Below are positions 1 to 32,619 of a DNA stretch of 64,000 nucleotides, one piece after another. Each line of letters starts with the position of its first letter. Positions within the stretch are counted from its first letter, which is position 1. The notes below the pieces were generated by a model. It saw only the letters and a list, made by a program, of their open reading frames with translations. It did no database searches and was not told the DNA's origin. The stretch covers positions 3,117,501 through 3,181,500 of the forward strand of contig WPIO01000025.1 of NCBI GenBank assembly GCA_009760855.2. Direction: 5' to 3'. The stretch is from Cristatella mucedo. Its lineage: Eukaryota; Bryozoa; Phylactolaemata; Cristatellidae. Made by a program: the position numbers and the translations under genes.

Positions 1-235
1 TTCTCGGGCTCCACCAATTGGAAATACTACCTCGCCACCCTTTGCATTGTACCACCTGCTCCTCTGACTCGAATCGTATAGCTGTGCCCTTAGTCGACCT
101 CAAATTCTTTGGAGACCGTGCCGTCAGCTCGCTTGCCCCTAAAGCCGAGACCTCACTGCCCGTTGACGTCATGACAGCTCTCGACTTTCGGACCCTAAAA
201 AAAGAAGCGAAAAATCGCTTTTCTTCGTAGCATTT
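1..235 (+). mobile_element. LINE-A C-terminal fragment
   Basis: The frame reads FFGDRAVSSLAPKA and then DFRTLKKE, matching the C-terminal FGDRACSSYAPKAWNSLP...TFKKNLKTHLF of the longer LINE-A copies here, with the WNSLP box corrupted. The element enters from outside the window and has decayed. Confidence 0.7.
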
Positions 236-1050
236 GCAGCCGCTCAGTGTTCAGTGCGAATCGTTCTTTGTAAGAGTGGGTCTACAGAAATTGAGCTTGC
301 ACCAACCAATTTGCATGCTTACCGCAGCATATTTTAGGTGTCTACAAAGAGGTTTAGCTCGTTTAAGAGCTACTCTAATTAATTATAAGAATTTGTATTT
401 TTCCGTCATATGATTATTTGCCTTAAACTGCCCGAAATGAAGGAAGTGCGTGCCTGGAAGGTTCCGTGCCTTTTAGCACCACCTTAGCCTCAGCTCTGCT
501 CTGCTGCGCAATGCCAAGCAGGTTTGTGCACTCCCTTCGCTGGCCTCCTGGCTGCGAGTCGCTAGCAGCTCGGTTGGTGTGCAACGATCGCCGGTAAGTG
601 GATATTCGCGGGCAGAAACTGAAATCGCTTGTTGTAATGACAGTGCCCGTAGTGCTCGAAACTTAAACAAGCATCCCCCACCGGAAGATGTCGGTGTCAC
701 GAAAGGGAAACGAAGCTGCTGGCTGTAGAGATAAGCCGAACGGAGCTTGATCAGTTCGACACATTCGTGAACCAATAGCAGGAAAATGCTGGTTGCCGAT
801 GGCCAGATTTATGCGTACAAAGCGCTGAAGCAGACTGAGTGGATATCGTAGCGTTGATATGAGAAAGCTCTCACGCCGTATCAACACGTCAGCGGACGAT
901 CCGGTGCTGACTGTGCCATGCTGACCGTTTGCTGTAGAATCTACTATGTGACAAGCTCAAAGCCGTGTATCTTCCGATCACCTGCGACTATAAAACAAGA
1001 GTCTTTAGTGGTAAGGATCAATTTTGACCTTCCTAAATAGCTTATTTATG
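236..1050. other. No recognisable gene or repeat
   Basis: Mixed-composition sequence. The open frames on the minus strand between 473 and 887 show no domain, signal or repeat that I recognise. Confidence 0.5.
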
Positions 1051-1054
1051 CTAC

Positions 1055-1145
1055 CATTTGAACATTAAAACCATTAAATATAGCACCTCAAGAGAACTAA
1101 ATATCTGCCTAGAGACGTAACTTAGGCTGGAAAGAAAGCATACCA
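1055..1145 (-). mobile_element. Solo LINE-A/L2-type 3' tail
   Basis: Reverse complement of the LINE-A terminal segment: AGAGAACTAAAT and a short copy of the pairing arms, preceded by an A/T-rich remnant of the tail. Only the 3' end is present. Confidence 0.5.
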
Positions 1146-1214
1146 ACGGTTCAGTGAATAAAAGTTTAAGGGCGCATCAGGGCTCAGCTCAAATTTAGCT
1201 GTCAGACTCCTATA

Positions 1215-1345
1215 AATGTTAGCTGATTTAATAGCCTCATTTATATGGCGGAATAAGACCCTTCGCGGCTATCACAACCGCTTGCAGTGGACAAAAGAAT
1301 ATCACGCAACTGCAAGACTCGTACCAACAACCTGCGTCGTGAAGA
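1215..1345 (-). mobile_element. SINE2 3' part, degraded
   Basis: Shares with other SINE2 copies the order CTGATTTAATAGCCTC, a GGCTATCACAACCGC block and CTTGCAGTGG. The tRNA-like head is almost lost. Confidence 0.5.
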
Positions 1346-1379
1346 GAGGGAAACCTTACCTCCTGAGCTAAGATCTTCG

Positions 1380-1810
1380 TAGTTTCAGCCTCCTCGCGCC
1401 CTTAGGTCCTGTATGGACAATAAATTAGCTGTTCCATTGCTCCGCTTACAAAACGTTGGCGACAGAAACTTTAGCTCTGCCGGTCATGGACTGTGGAATT
1501 CGCTTCGACAATTCTTACGCAACAACCACTCTCCTGCAGCCGACTATGGCTCATCCTTTTCAGCGGTCCTGAGTTGCTACTTCCATGCTATTCAATAACT
1601 TAGAAGAAACTTAGCTGCTCTCCTGACTCTACTATGCTTTCCACTTTCTCTTTTTTGCGTGAGACGAAGTCTGTGGGCTACCGAATGCGTACCAAAAGCC
1701 GCGTAGGCTGTGACTGCGATAAACATAACTCTCCTTCGTGACATCCACGTAGTCTTTTTGGCTTTGTGGTGCTACAAAAGGAGATACATTACATTGCATT
1801 CGTTCGTAAT
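1380..1810 (+). mobile_element. LINE-B 3' end (C-terminus plus 3' UTR)
   Basis: The frame gives NKLAVPLLRL, GDRNFSSAG and LWNSLRQFLRN, the C-terminal box of L2/CR1-type reverse transcriptases. It is followed by the LINE-B 3' UTR shared with 10.56, 24.4, 36.3, 40.6 and 60.7 kb, ending in ACATTACATTGCATT. 5'-truncated. Confidence 0.75.
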
Positions 1811-2028
1811 CGAGGTTCAGCTGTCAAGTTGATCGTCACTATGCGAGTAATTGCAGCAGCACACCGTTCGGACAAGCTTAACGGAGACCGGTTCCCCCTC
1901 ATCGGTGACCCCTTTCCCTAAACCCACGCCCAAGTTAAACCCGCACGGCGCGACACACGACGCGACGCACTAACTTCGTGTTGCATCGGTACCTTTGGAG
2001 GCCTGCAGTTTGTCGGCAGTGGTCTGGC

Positions 2029-2050
2029 GGGGGGGGGGCGGGGCGGGGAG
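2029..2050 (+). other. G-quadruplex-prone G run
   Basis: A run of about ten G followed by two further G4 blocks separated by single C bases. It sits just upstream of the small ORF at 2094. Confidence 0.5.
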
Positions 2051-2093
2051 CGGCTATATTTGCTGGTGACCACGTCGCGTGCACGACTAGTCG

Positions 2094-2282
2094 ATGGCTG
2101 CTCATCTGCTGCTCGTCTGCTTGCTGCTGCCGCTCTGTGCTGACTGGCTGCCCAAGGAAGCCTCGAGCTTTCAGCCGACGCTCTCCTGGCCGTTGGAAAC
2201 TGACCTCGTCGTGGGCCGTCGCTCCGCTGCAACGCGGGCTGCACTTGGAGGAAGGAATACGGCCAGTACAAATCGTTACTAA
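2094..2282 (+). CDS. Small secreted-peptide-like ORF, unconfirmed
   Basis: A 62-residue frame starts MAAHLLLVCLLLPLCADW, which looks like a cleavable signal peptide (hydrophobic core then LCA). It contains VVGRRSA, a Gly-Arg-Arg that could serve as a dibasic, amidating processing site. A TATA-like CTATATTT lies about 40 bp upstream, and AATAAA overlaps the stop. Against it: the Kozak context is weak, the 3' end runs into an interspersed repeat at 2281, and a Leu-rich start can arise by chance in GC-rich DNA. No family recognised. Confidence 0.22.
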   Translation: MAAHLLLVCLLLPLCADWLPKEASSFQPTLSWPLETDLVVGRRSAATRAALGGRNTASTNRY

Positions 2283-2455
2283 ATAAAGCGAGAAAGTCTG
2301 TCCTTCTTTCCGTCACGTTACAAGATGGCGCAGCGGCGTTGTCTTCAGCAACCAGTACTTGCTGGAGTGACATGTGATGGGCATGTAAGATAGTCTACTG
2401 CTGACTCAGCGAAGCGAGTCCGCAGGCAGGGAGCTGCTCGTAGAAGCAAAACCGT
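2281..2455 (+). repeat. Interspersed repeat R1, copy 1
   Basis: Shares the ordered blocks TAAAGCGAGAAAG, GATGGCGCAGCG, GTTGTCTTC, GCGAGTCC and GAGCTGCTCGTA with 43790-43945. Identity unknown; possibly part of a DNA transposon or SINE. Confidence 0.65.
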
Positions 2456-3055
2456 ATTGTCTGCTACTTTTTTCCAAAGTACGGCGTGTTTTTTCAGGCT
2501 TTGGGCTTTTTCTTTCTCTTGTTTTTTCGGTTTTCATCGTAAGATCCCAACTTTGGTAGAGTTCAAAAGAAAAAATAGGTAACATCCTGGATATTCCGCG
2601 AAAGGACGGCTGCGGAATTCGAAGCTGCAGCTCTTGCTTTGGCCCGAAATTGTACTTAAATGTAGATTTACGGCCTGTGCTCGACATGGATTTACAACCG
2701 GGACTACTGATGGGAACTTATAGCCACGACTCGGATGAATCATAGAAAGCTGGAACCGGCGAGCTTGAAAGCATTCAGATAAGCACGTGATACCCCTGAG
2801 CTTCAAGTACACCGCTGTGGCCTTCATGGATGAGTACATTTTGTCGGATCGTTTCTGCAGGCGGCGCTCAGCTCAGAGGGGCGGCGGAGTGTAAGGCCCG
2901 AGACTTATTGCGAGATCGGCAATCCATCCATCGAAAGCTGGTCGAACGCTGGTGCTGACGCTGACCAAAACAAAACCGGGACAGAGATACGGTTCTCGTG
3001 CGCCCAAAGGTTTGACGTGAGACATTCTCTGAGAGGCCGGCGGCAGAACTTGACT
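2456..3055. other. No recognisable gene
   Basis: Non-repetitive sequence with two overlapping minus-strand open frames lacking any recognisable domain. Confidence 0.5.
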
Positions 3056-3058
3056 CTC

Positions 3059-3121
3059 TCTATATATATATATATATCTTTCACTCACTCTCTGTCTCTG
3101 TGTGTGTGTGTGTGTGTGTGT

Positions 3122-3172
<51 letters not shown>

Positions 3173-3205
3173 TGTCTCTCTCTCTCTTACTCTCTCTCTC
3201 AGCAC
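3059..3205. repeat. Compound microsatellite (TA)n-(TG)n-(TC)n
   Basis: A short TA run is followed by about 13 TG units and then a long TC run with a few interruptions. Open frames reading Ser-Leu or Arg-Glu repeats are artefacts of this. Confidence 0.97.
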
Positions 3206-3875
3206 GTGGCAAAATGATCGAATGACTGGCGATCGGTTCATGAATGTTCATGCCGGTGCACATGCAACAGTGCGAGTTTACCGGTTCGGGCTTCTATTCT
3301 AGCTGAACCCTTAGCCAGGAGGCCAGGAAGCAGCTGACTGAGTTTACGTAACCTTTTAAGAGCACGATCGGAGCGGGACAGGTTCCCAACTCAAGGTCAA
3401 GCACTTTCTCTGCCAGGTGCCACTATCTGCTCAATTGGCCACTGCCTCCTGAGCCACTTAGACGAGCGTCTAGAATGCAGGTGTGGAGCTAGGATTGTTA
3501 TGCATGGGGGAGACCCGAAGGTAGTGAGAAATCATTGAGCAAAATTGGTTTGTATTCAACGCGAACTCGGCGGTCGATCATTGACCTAATGTAGGACATA
3601 ATTTTGTGACCGGATTTGTGACAGGCGCAGCTGTATAACTTTTTAAATTTAACAAAACGGCATAGCATGCGTGCCCCAGCTCCTGCGTTGGCCCGATGTA
3701 AGGGGCGGTCCATGTCGCTGCCTCCACCCTAAGGGTTGGCAAGGGGGATTGCCCTTTGACCACCCGGTGCTGCGCCACTGCTTGCTTACATTTAGAGATG
3801 CGAGCCACCGCATCTCTAGCCTCAATCTTCACCAGAATACGGCGCTTATGCGATTGGCACGCCAATGATAGGTGA
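3206..3875. other. Unique sequence without recognisable gene
   Basis: No conserved protein, SINE box or LINE segment seen. Confidence 0.45.
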
Positions 3876-3941
3876 ACATAGAGAGAGAGAGAGACAGAGA
3901 GACAGAGAGAGAGAGAGAGAGACAGAGAGAGAGAGAGAGAC

Positions 3942-3976
<35 letters not shown>

Positions 3977-4530
3977 CAGAGACAGAGACAGAGACAGAGA
4001 CAGAGACAGAGACAGAGACAGAGACAGAGACAGAGACAGAGACAGAGACAGAGACAGAGACAGAGACAGAGACAGAGACAGAGACAGAGACAGAGACAGA
4101 GACAGAGACAGAGACAGAGACAGAGACAGAGACAGAGACAGAGACAGAGACAGAGACAGAGACAGAGACAGAGACAGAGACAGAGACAGAGACAGAGACA
4201 GAGACAGAGACAGACAGAGACAGAGACAGAGACAGACAGAGACAGAGACAGAGACAGAGACAGAGACGGAGACAGAGACAGAGACAGAGACAGAGACAGA
4301 GACAGAGACAGAGACAGAGACAGAGACAGAGACAGAGACAGAGACAGAGACAGAGACAGAGACAGAGACAGAGACGGAGACAGAGACAGGGACAGAGACA
4401 GAGACATTGAGACAGAGACACAGAGACAGAGACAGAGACAGAGACAGAGACATAGATAGAGACATAGAGACAGAGACACAGAGAGAAAGAGGGAGGGAGA
4501 GAGGGAGATAAATGTGAGGGGAGAGGTTTG

Positions 4531-4564
<34 letters not shown>

Positions 4565-4625
4565 GAGATGAAAGACAAGTTTGGAGAGAGAGAGAAAGCT
4601 AAAAGAGATGGGAGCGAGATGAGAG
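3876..4625. repeat. Long (GACAGA)n / (GA)n purine array
   Basis: Starts with (GA)n interrupted by CA, becomes a nearly pure GACAGA hexamer from about 3957 to 4450, with occasional GACGGA variants and two phase slips near 4210 and 4233, then decays into purine-only sequence to about 4625. Open frames of up to 363 codons on both strands are purely repeat translations. It ends about 260 bp before the P450 start codon. Confidence 0.97.
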
Positions 4626-4689
4626 AAGAGACGGTGTAGAAGGAGAAGAGTAGTTCGCACTGCCGCCAAGTAGCTACCCTCGGCATGCG

Positions 4690-4889
4690 CTCGGCCAGCC
4701 CGCGCAGGAGCCCCAGGAACGTGGCTACGATGGGTGGGGCCGTTCGTCAGCGGCCGCAGGCGGCCGACATCGCAGCAGTCGGATTGGGCCCGTTCGCCGT
4801 CACGTGGCTACGGCGCCAGATGGGAGCCGTTCAAATAGGCGCGCGCCGTCTGCCGTCGCCCTCAACGGCGTGCTCTCAGCGGCGACAGC
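4690..4889 (+). promoter_or_regulatory. Putative P450 proximal promoter and 5' UTR, GC-rich
   Basis: GC- and CpG-rich sequence between the purine microsatellite and the start codon, containing an E-box CACGTG at about 4801-4806. No clear TATA box is placed close to the ATG, so a CpG-type dispersed start is more likely. The ATG at 4890 has A at -3 and opens directly into the hydrophobic anchor. The transcription start cannot be fixed from sequence. Confidence 0.4.
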
Positions 4890-28120
<23,231 letters not shown>

Positions 28121-28890
28121 GACGGCCGCCGCGCCCGCACGGGGAGAGCCGCGTCCGTCTGCGAGAATCCCGGCTATCGGAAGAGCCTCCTGCGGAAATG
28201 CACGAGCCGAGCGCACAGCGTCCAACGCTGCGCGCGCCGCCGAGCCTGCCTTCAGCCAAGGGTCGCCGCCGCCGCCGCAGGTCGCCGCTTCTCGTCGGCG
28301 ACCTCGCGGCGGCGGCGGCGACAACTTCTGGACCGGAGCCGCTGAACTCGCAGCTGCCACTGCGGCGGCGCCGACTTCGTCGCCGCCGCCGCCCGGGGCC
28401 GTCGCGTCGCACTCGCTGGCGAAGGAGAGCCGAAGGCTTGCGACCGTGGCCAGCGAGTCGAAGGTCGCGCGCGCGCGAGCGCCCGGGCGAGCGTGGGCGA
28501 ACTCGGACGAGGTTTCTCCTCTGCAGCAGCAGCAGCTGCTGCTGCGCTCGCGCGCAGCGGACGCGATACCTTGGCAGCAGTCGCCGCTGACCCGACCTTC
28601 GCCGATGCATTCTGCACGCCACGCTAAGAGCGCCAAGCGCCAGACGCCAGCACGAACCCCAAAATAGGGAAAGCGGCGACACGTACCGTCGAAGCGGCTA
28701 TACTGCTACGGAATACTCGCCGACGGCTGCTGAGCTGCCGCGAGACTATACATTACGAGACCTCGGGGATAGGCTCAATTCATTCTCTAGTCAAGGCCAC
28801 GCGGTCCTCAGTGGACCAAACCTGCTGGCGCGATACTGAACGCACAAAAAATGCACGCGTCGCATTCGACTATTCTCCTATAATAAAATC
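28121..28890 (+). promoter_or_regulatory. Probable 3' UTR of the P450 gene with AATAAA
   Basis: Strongly GC- and CpG-rich to about 28620, then neutral. An AATAAA lies at 28882-28887, about 760 bp after the stop, and is the first good polyadenylation signal seen. Long overlapping open frames on both strands here are compositional: they use CGG/GCC-rich codons and match no family. The UTR end is inferred. Confidence 0.4.
28262..28322. repeat. GC-rich 26-bp inverted repeat (hairpin)
   Basis: The left arm 28262-28287 pairs with 28296-28322 around an 8-nt loop, with a single bulged C at 28305. It lies about 140 bp after the P450 stop codon and would be transcribed if the 3' UTR call is right. Confidence 0.85.
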
Positions 28891-29039
28891 AAATTCGCAA
28901 ACGCTGTCTGGCGCCAAGTGGTAGCCACTTCGCGAAGCATCTACGGAGCAGCTGAGCTTGCGGCCAATCGGGGAGCGAGGCGTGTTTCGTGCTCTTTAGT
29001 CATTCGAAACTGCCCTTGCGAAGCGCAGCGACCGCGTAC

Positions 29040-29330
29040 CGGATGCCCGAAGGCCGAACGGTGACGGTGACGGTGACGCTGCACTTTTTCTGAGAGGCCG
29101 CAGCAGACGAGCAGCTCGCGGTAGGTAACCTAGGAGCTTCGAAGCTGGCGCTGGAGACGGGTCGGTCAGGTACTGGGCTCTACGAACGCCAACGCAACAA
29201 ATGCAGAGATTCTACAACATTTCAATGGCGGTGCCCGTGAGCCACCGCCGGTCGCCGCCGCCGCCACGGTCGAGTGAGCGCTGCTACGAAGCGGCAGAGC
29301 GCCGCCGCCGCCGCCGCCGCCCGGTGACTG
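29040..29330. repeat. Short GTGACG and GCC tandem runs
   Basis: Four GTGACG-type units near 29060-29082 and a (GCC)n run at about 29303-29322. The surrounding 28.9-29.9 kb has no recognised gene. Confidence 0.6.
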
Positions 29331-29984
29331 CCGCGAGGGCAGGACGTGGCAGCGGCGATTTCGGATGCTGTGAGCAAAACCGAGGTATTTCGCTCCCTAT
29401 CGGGTTGGAGCCTTGCGAATGGCACGTGACTGGGAGCTGAGCGCCGGTTGGTGGCAGGGATAACGCGTTCGTTGCAATCACAAGAACGCGCCACAATTTG
29501 GGAGCCTTTGCTGCACGACGGAGAGGTGCGTGCGACTGGCATTTTCAACTGCTAGTTCGTCTAGCCCCCTCGGGTTAAAGAGACAGTCGGTAGAGAAAGA
29601 AAGAGAGACGGAAACACAGACAAAGAGAGATATACAGACAAACAGATAGAGAGCGTTTGCTATACGGCCTCGTTTGGTAGTGCCTCGCTGCGCTTGCGAT
29701 ATAGCGAGCGCACATGATTCGAGTCGCGCAACGAGGTGTACTTCGAGTACAAGATCAAAAAACGACGGCCGTAACCAGAGAGCAAATGAACTTCGCAACA
29801 GATCTACTTCCCCAACTGCACGTAAAAACTAACAGACCTCGCCGAGCTACATGTCGCGTAGATACATATGCTGCCCTTGAGGAGGCTGTAGAGGTTTAGT
29901 AACATAATTTGCAAGATGTGCTCGCCTGGCAGAGATACAGTAGGTTATCGTATAATACGACTTAGGAATCCCCTACCGTTGCAT

Positions 29985-31060
29985 TTTTTCGTTTCTGGAC
30001 GCCGGACGATTCGATACGACCGTGCATGCTCACTGACGTTTTGTGCTCACACAGGTAGTTGTAGCAGAGATTTTAATGGCGGTAATTTATCGTCCACCAG
30101 GCAGCCATCATCATAGCTTCATTCTAGCTCTTTGCACGATGAATCGCCTCCTTCTCATTCTGGGCGACCATTTCAATGTCTAAAGCAATAGCCCGACTAA
30201 TTCAATGTGCTTGAAGAACATGCTTCCACTGCCTAAGTTGATCTGCCTATGCGGTCACGTACAAGACCCTACAAATACGAACAGCCTTGACCTTGAATTG
30301 TTTCTAGCCTTATTGTTCCCTATCGAGCCCTACAGTCACCCGTACTGCTTATCTGATCGTAGGCGAATTTTTTTCTTTAGGGAAGGTGTTTCTTTTTCGC
30401 ATTCAAAATTATACGCTAATAAAAACACCTTAAGTCTTTTGACATTAATGGTGGCCGCGTTAAACTTACGTCCTACGCCTTAGGCGTGACACTCCTAGTG
30501 GCCTTACCTTTGCGGTGTAATACTGTAGCACGAAGCTATCCAATAATCTACGTGAACTTGCACATCCGTCTAAATGACCGGTCCACTTCCGCTCCTTGGT
30601 TTATAGCTGACATACAGAAAGCAAGAAATGCTAAGTGTAGGCTTGAAAGGGCCGCCGCCAAAAAGTTGCGACTTGCTGCGACTCTCCGCATGAAAACTTG
30701 AGTGCTATTATATGCTGCATCGCCATTCTAACTAAGGCTAAATCCACATTGCACAGAGAAGCAGTCGTTTCTCAGACCAACAACCAAAAGGTGTTAGCAT
30801 CCACAGTCAGCCATTCTGTTGTGACCGCTGGCAAGCTGCCAAGCCATTTAACTGGCGACTTTACCGAGCGTTACTATTAATTCTTCGTGGGATAAATAGA
30901 CCATATTAAGGAATTGGACAGCCTCACTGCCGTCCCTACCTGACTGCCACCCCGTGACGCCTCACTCTTCTTCCCTTTCCTCTTTTGAGCTTTGAGTCTC
31001 TTCTTGAGCTAAAATCGCTAAATTTGACTCGCACGCTAAAAATTTGACTAGTCCTCTTCG
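29985..31060 (+). mobile_element. LINE endonuclease and linker fragment
   Basis: Frames give VIYRPPGSHHHSF, LILGDHFNV (the YRPPG and GDFN motifs of the AP-endonuclease of L2/CR1 LINEs), GHVQDPTNTNSLDLEL (GHTLDLV-like), then APWFIADIQKARNAKCRLERA and NQKVLASTV of the linker before the reverse transcriptase. Several stops and frame changes. It may belong to LINE-B; the reverse transcriptase itself is absent here. Confidence 0.8.
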
Positions 31061-32610
31061 TCCTGTCTCAGTAGTTCACCGCGAGAAAGTCTTGTAATGC
31101 GCTCCCTCGTCACGGGGCGGCTGCATCGAGCATCCCTCGCATTGTTCTGGCGCCTCATTAGTCGAAAGGAAAGGTGATGGGTGGAACAAGTTTACTCGAA
31201 GCGAGCTCAAACCTGAGTCGCTCGGACCAATTCGTTGGATCGTTAGGCAAATTTTGATTTTTGGCGAAAAGCCACGAGCGTCTTGTCACTACCGCTCGTC
31301 CGGTACGCTCTGATCTGAACCATGACCGTGGACGCAGTATTGTAAGAGCGGATGTCTGTGGCCACGACGGGAAAACCGAAAGCCTCGATTTCATTCAGGT
31401 TAATCACTTGCAAAAAGTTGCCATGGCCGCTGACAAGGGCTTGGCATGCGCTCAAGTCTATCTCGCGAACGTCGCAGCGGTCTCGTTACATGCCGGTAGT
31501 AATTGCTGCCGGAAGCTCGCTTTATCTATTGACTACTCCTAACAGCCAATTGCAGGGCTGCCCTGCAATCGCTCGATATTGCTCGGCTGTACGCCGAGCC
31601 GTTGGCTTTTGAGTGCATCCGATGGCAGCACAGTCTGGCGCCGGCTTGCGAAGTCAGCAATTGTCATGTAAATACGACACGCGAGGGTATCTAAATCGAG
31701 GGCTCGAGAGTTCTAGAGAAGCTTTTCATCCGTCCGTTCATCTCGAGCGATAGCGGGTTCTGGCATGAAGCATCCTGGGATGCTCGGAGGCGTGACGTGT
31801 AGCACGTGCAAGTTCTAGCGTGGCTCTTCTCCAGCGATGTAATCACGGGCAACTCGTTGTTGGGCAATTGCATGGACCGAATCCACGAAGCGGTGCTGTA
31901 AAGTGCCACGCTTGGCCCAATGGGCTGTCGAGACTCACTTGCGGCTCGCTGTAAAATGAAGCAGCAGGGTCCGGCGGTTGGACAAGATTCAAGAGTTCTA
32001 CACACGTGCGATTAGGCTCGCCAAGACGCCTCTATGAGCCTTGCCTCGAATGTTTGACACGCCGTTTACCTTCGGCCAGTCATTCCTCACCTGGCAGTGA
32101 CACAATACAAAGGCAGCTGCAGACGTGCACAGTGACATGGCAGCCATCGTCTTACCGAAGCCTCCGTTGACTCCAAACTCAGTGCGGACCTTCATCTAAC
32201 TTGTTTGTAATACCTTTCAGAATTTTGTATTCTCTTTTCTGCGACTGTGCATGGGCCGTCTTCTGCATGTGCTTCCGAAAAAAGATCTGCTTAGCATCAC
32301 GTGTGATGTCACCATGAGTCAATTCGAACCACTTGGCCTATTTCGACGGGTCAACAAATGTCGCCCTGCATCTTGAGTCCACCCCATTCACCGCTCGGCC
32401 ATAGAATCGACGGATTGTAAGTTTAATTGGCTTTTCAACACTCGCTCTCGTAATGAATTACTCGCTCGAGCTGGCTCGGTATGAAGTGAATAGTGGATTG
32501 CCGGCCGTTACTGGATTTCCGGAAAAATCCGGAGGCACCCTGACTGTCTCCGGGCTATGCGTGCAGATCACGCATTCTCTCTCACGCAGTTAATGCTTCC
32601 ATTAGAGGTG
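31061..32610. other. Unrecognised region with strong inverted repeats
   Basis: Contains the hairpin cluster at 31544-31607 and overlapping short frames on both strands with no recognised domain. It may be transposon-derived. Confidence 0.4.
31544..31607. repeat. Two adjacent hairpins inside an outer inverted repeat
   Basis: A 10-bp palindrome ATTGCAGGGC/GCCCTGCAAT with a 1-nt spacer (31549-31569), then GCTCGGC/GCCGAGC with a 5-nt loop (31581-31599), enclosed by AGCCA/TGGCT at 31544-31548 and 31603-31607. The set can fold as a three-way junction. Confidence 0.7.
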
Positions 32611-32619
32611 TTAGAAACC

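Noticed and set aside
3578-4686. Open frames of up to 363 codons in and beside the GACAGA array
   Set aside because: They translate the microsatellite (Ser-Val, Ser-Leu, Arg-Gln, Glu-Thr repeats) in all frames and both strands.
31544-31607. Terminal repeat of an integrated parvovirus-like element
   Set aside because: The T-shaped fold is suggestive only in outline; arms are short and no viral gene remnant was recognised nearby.
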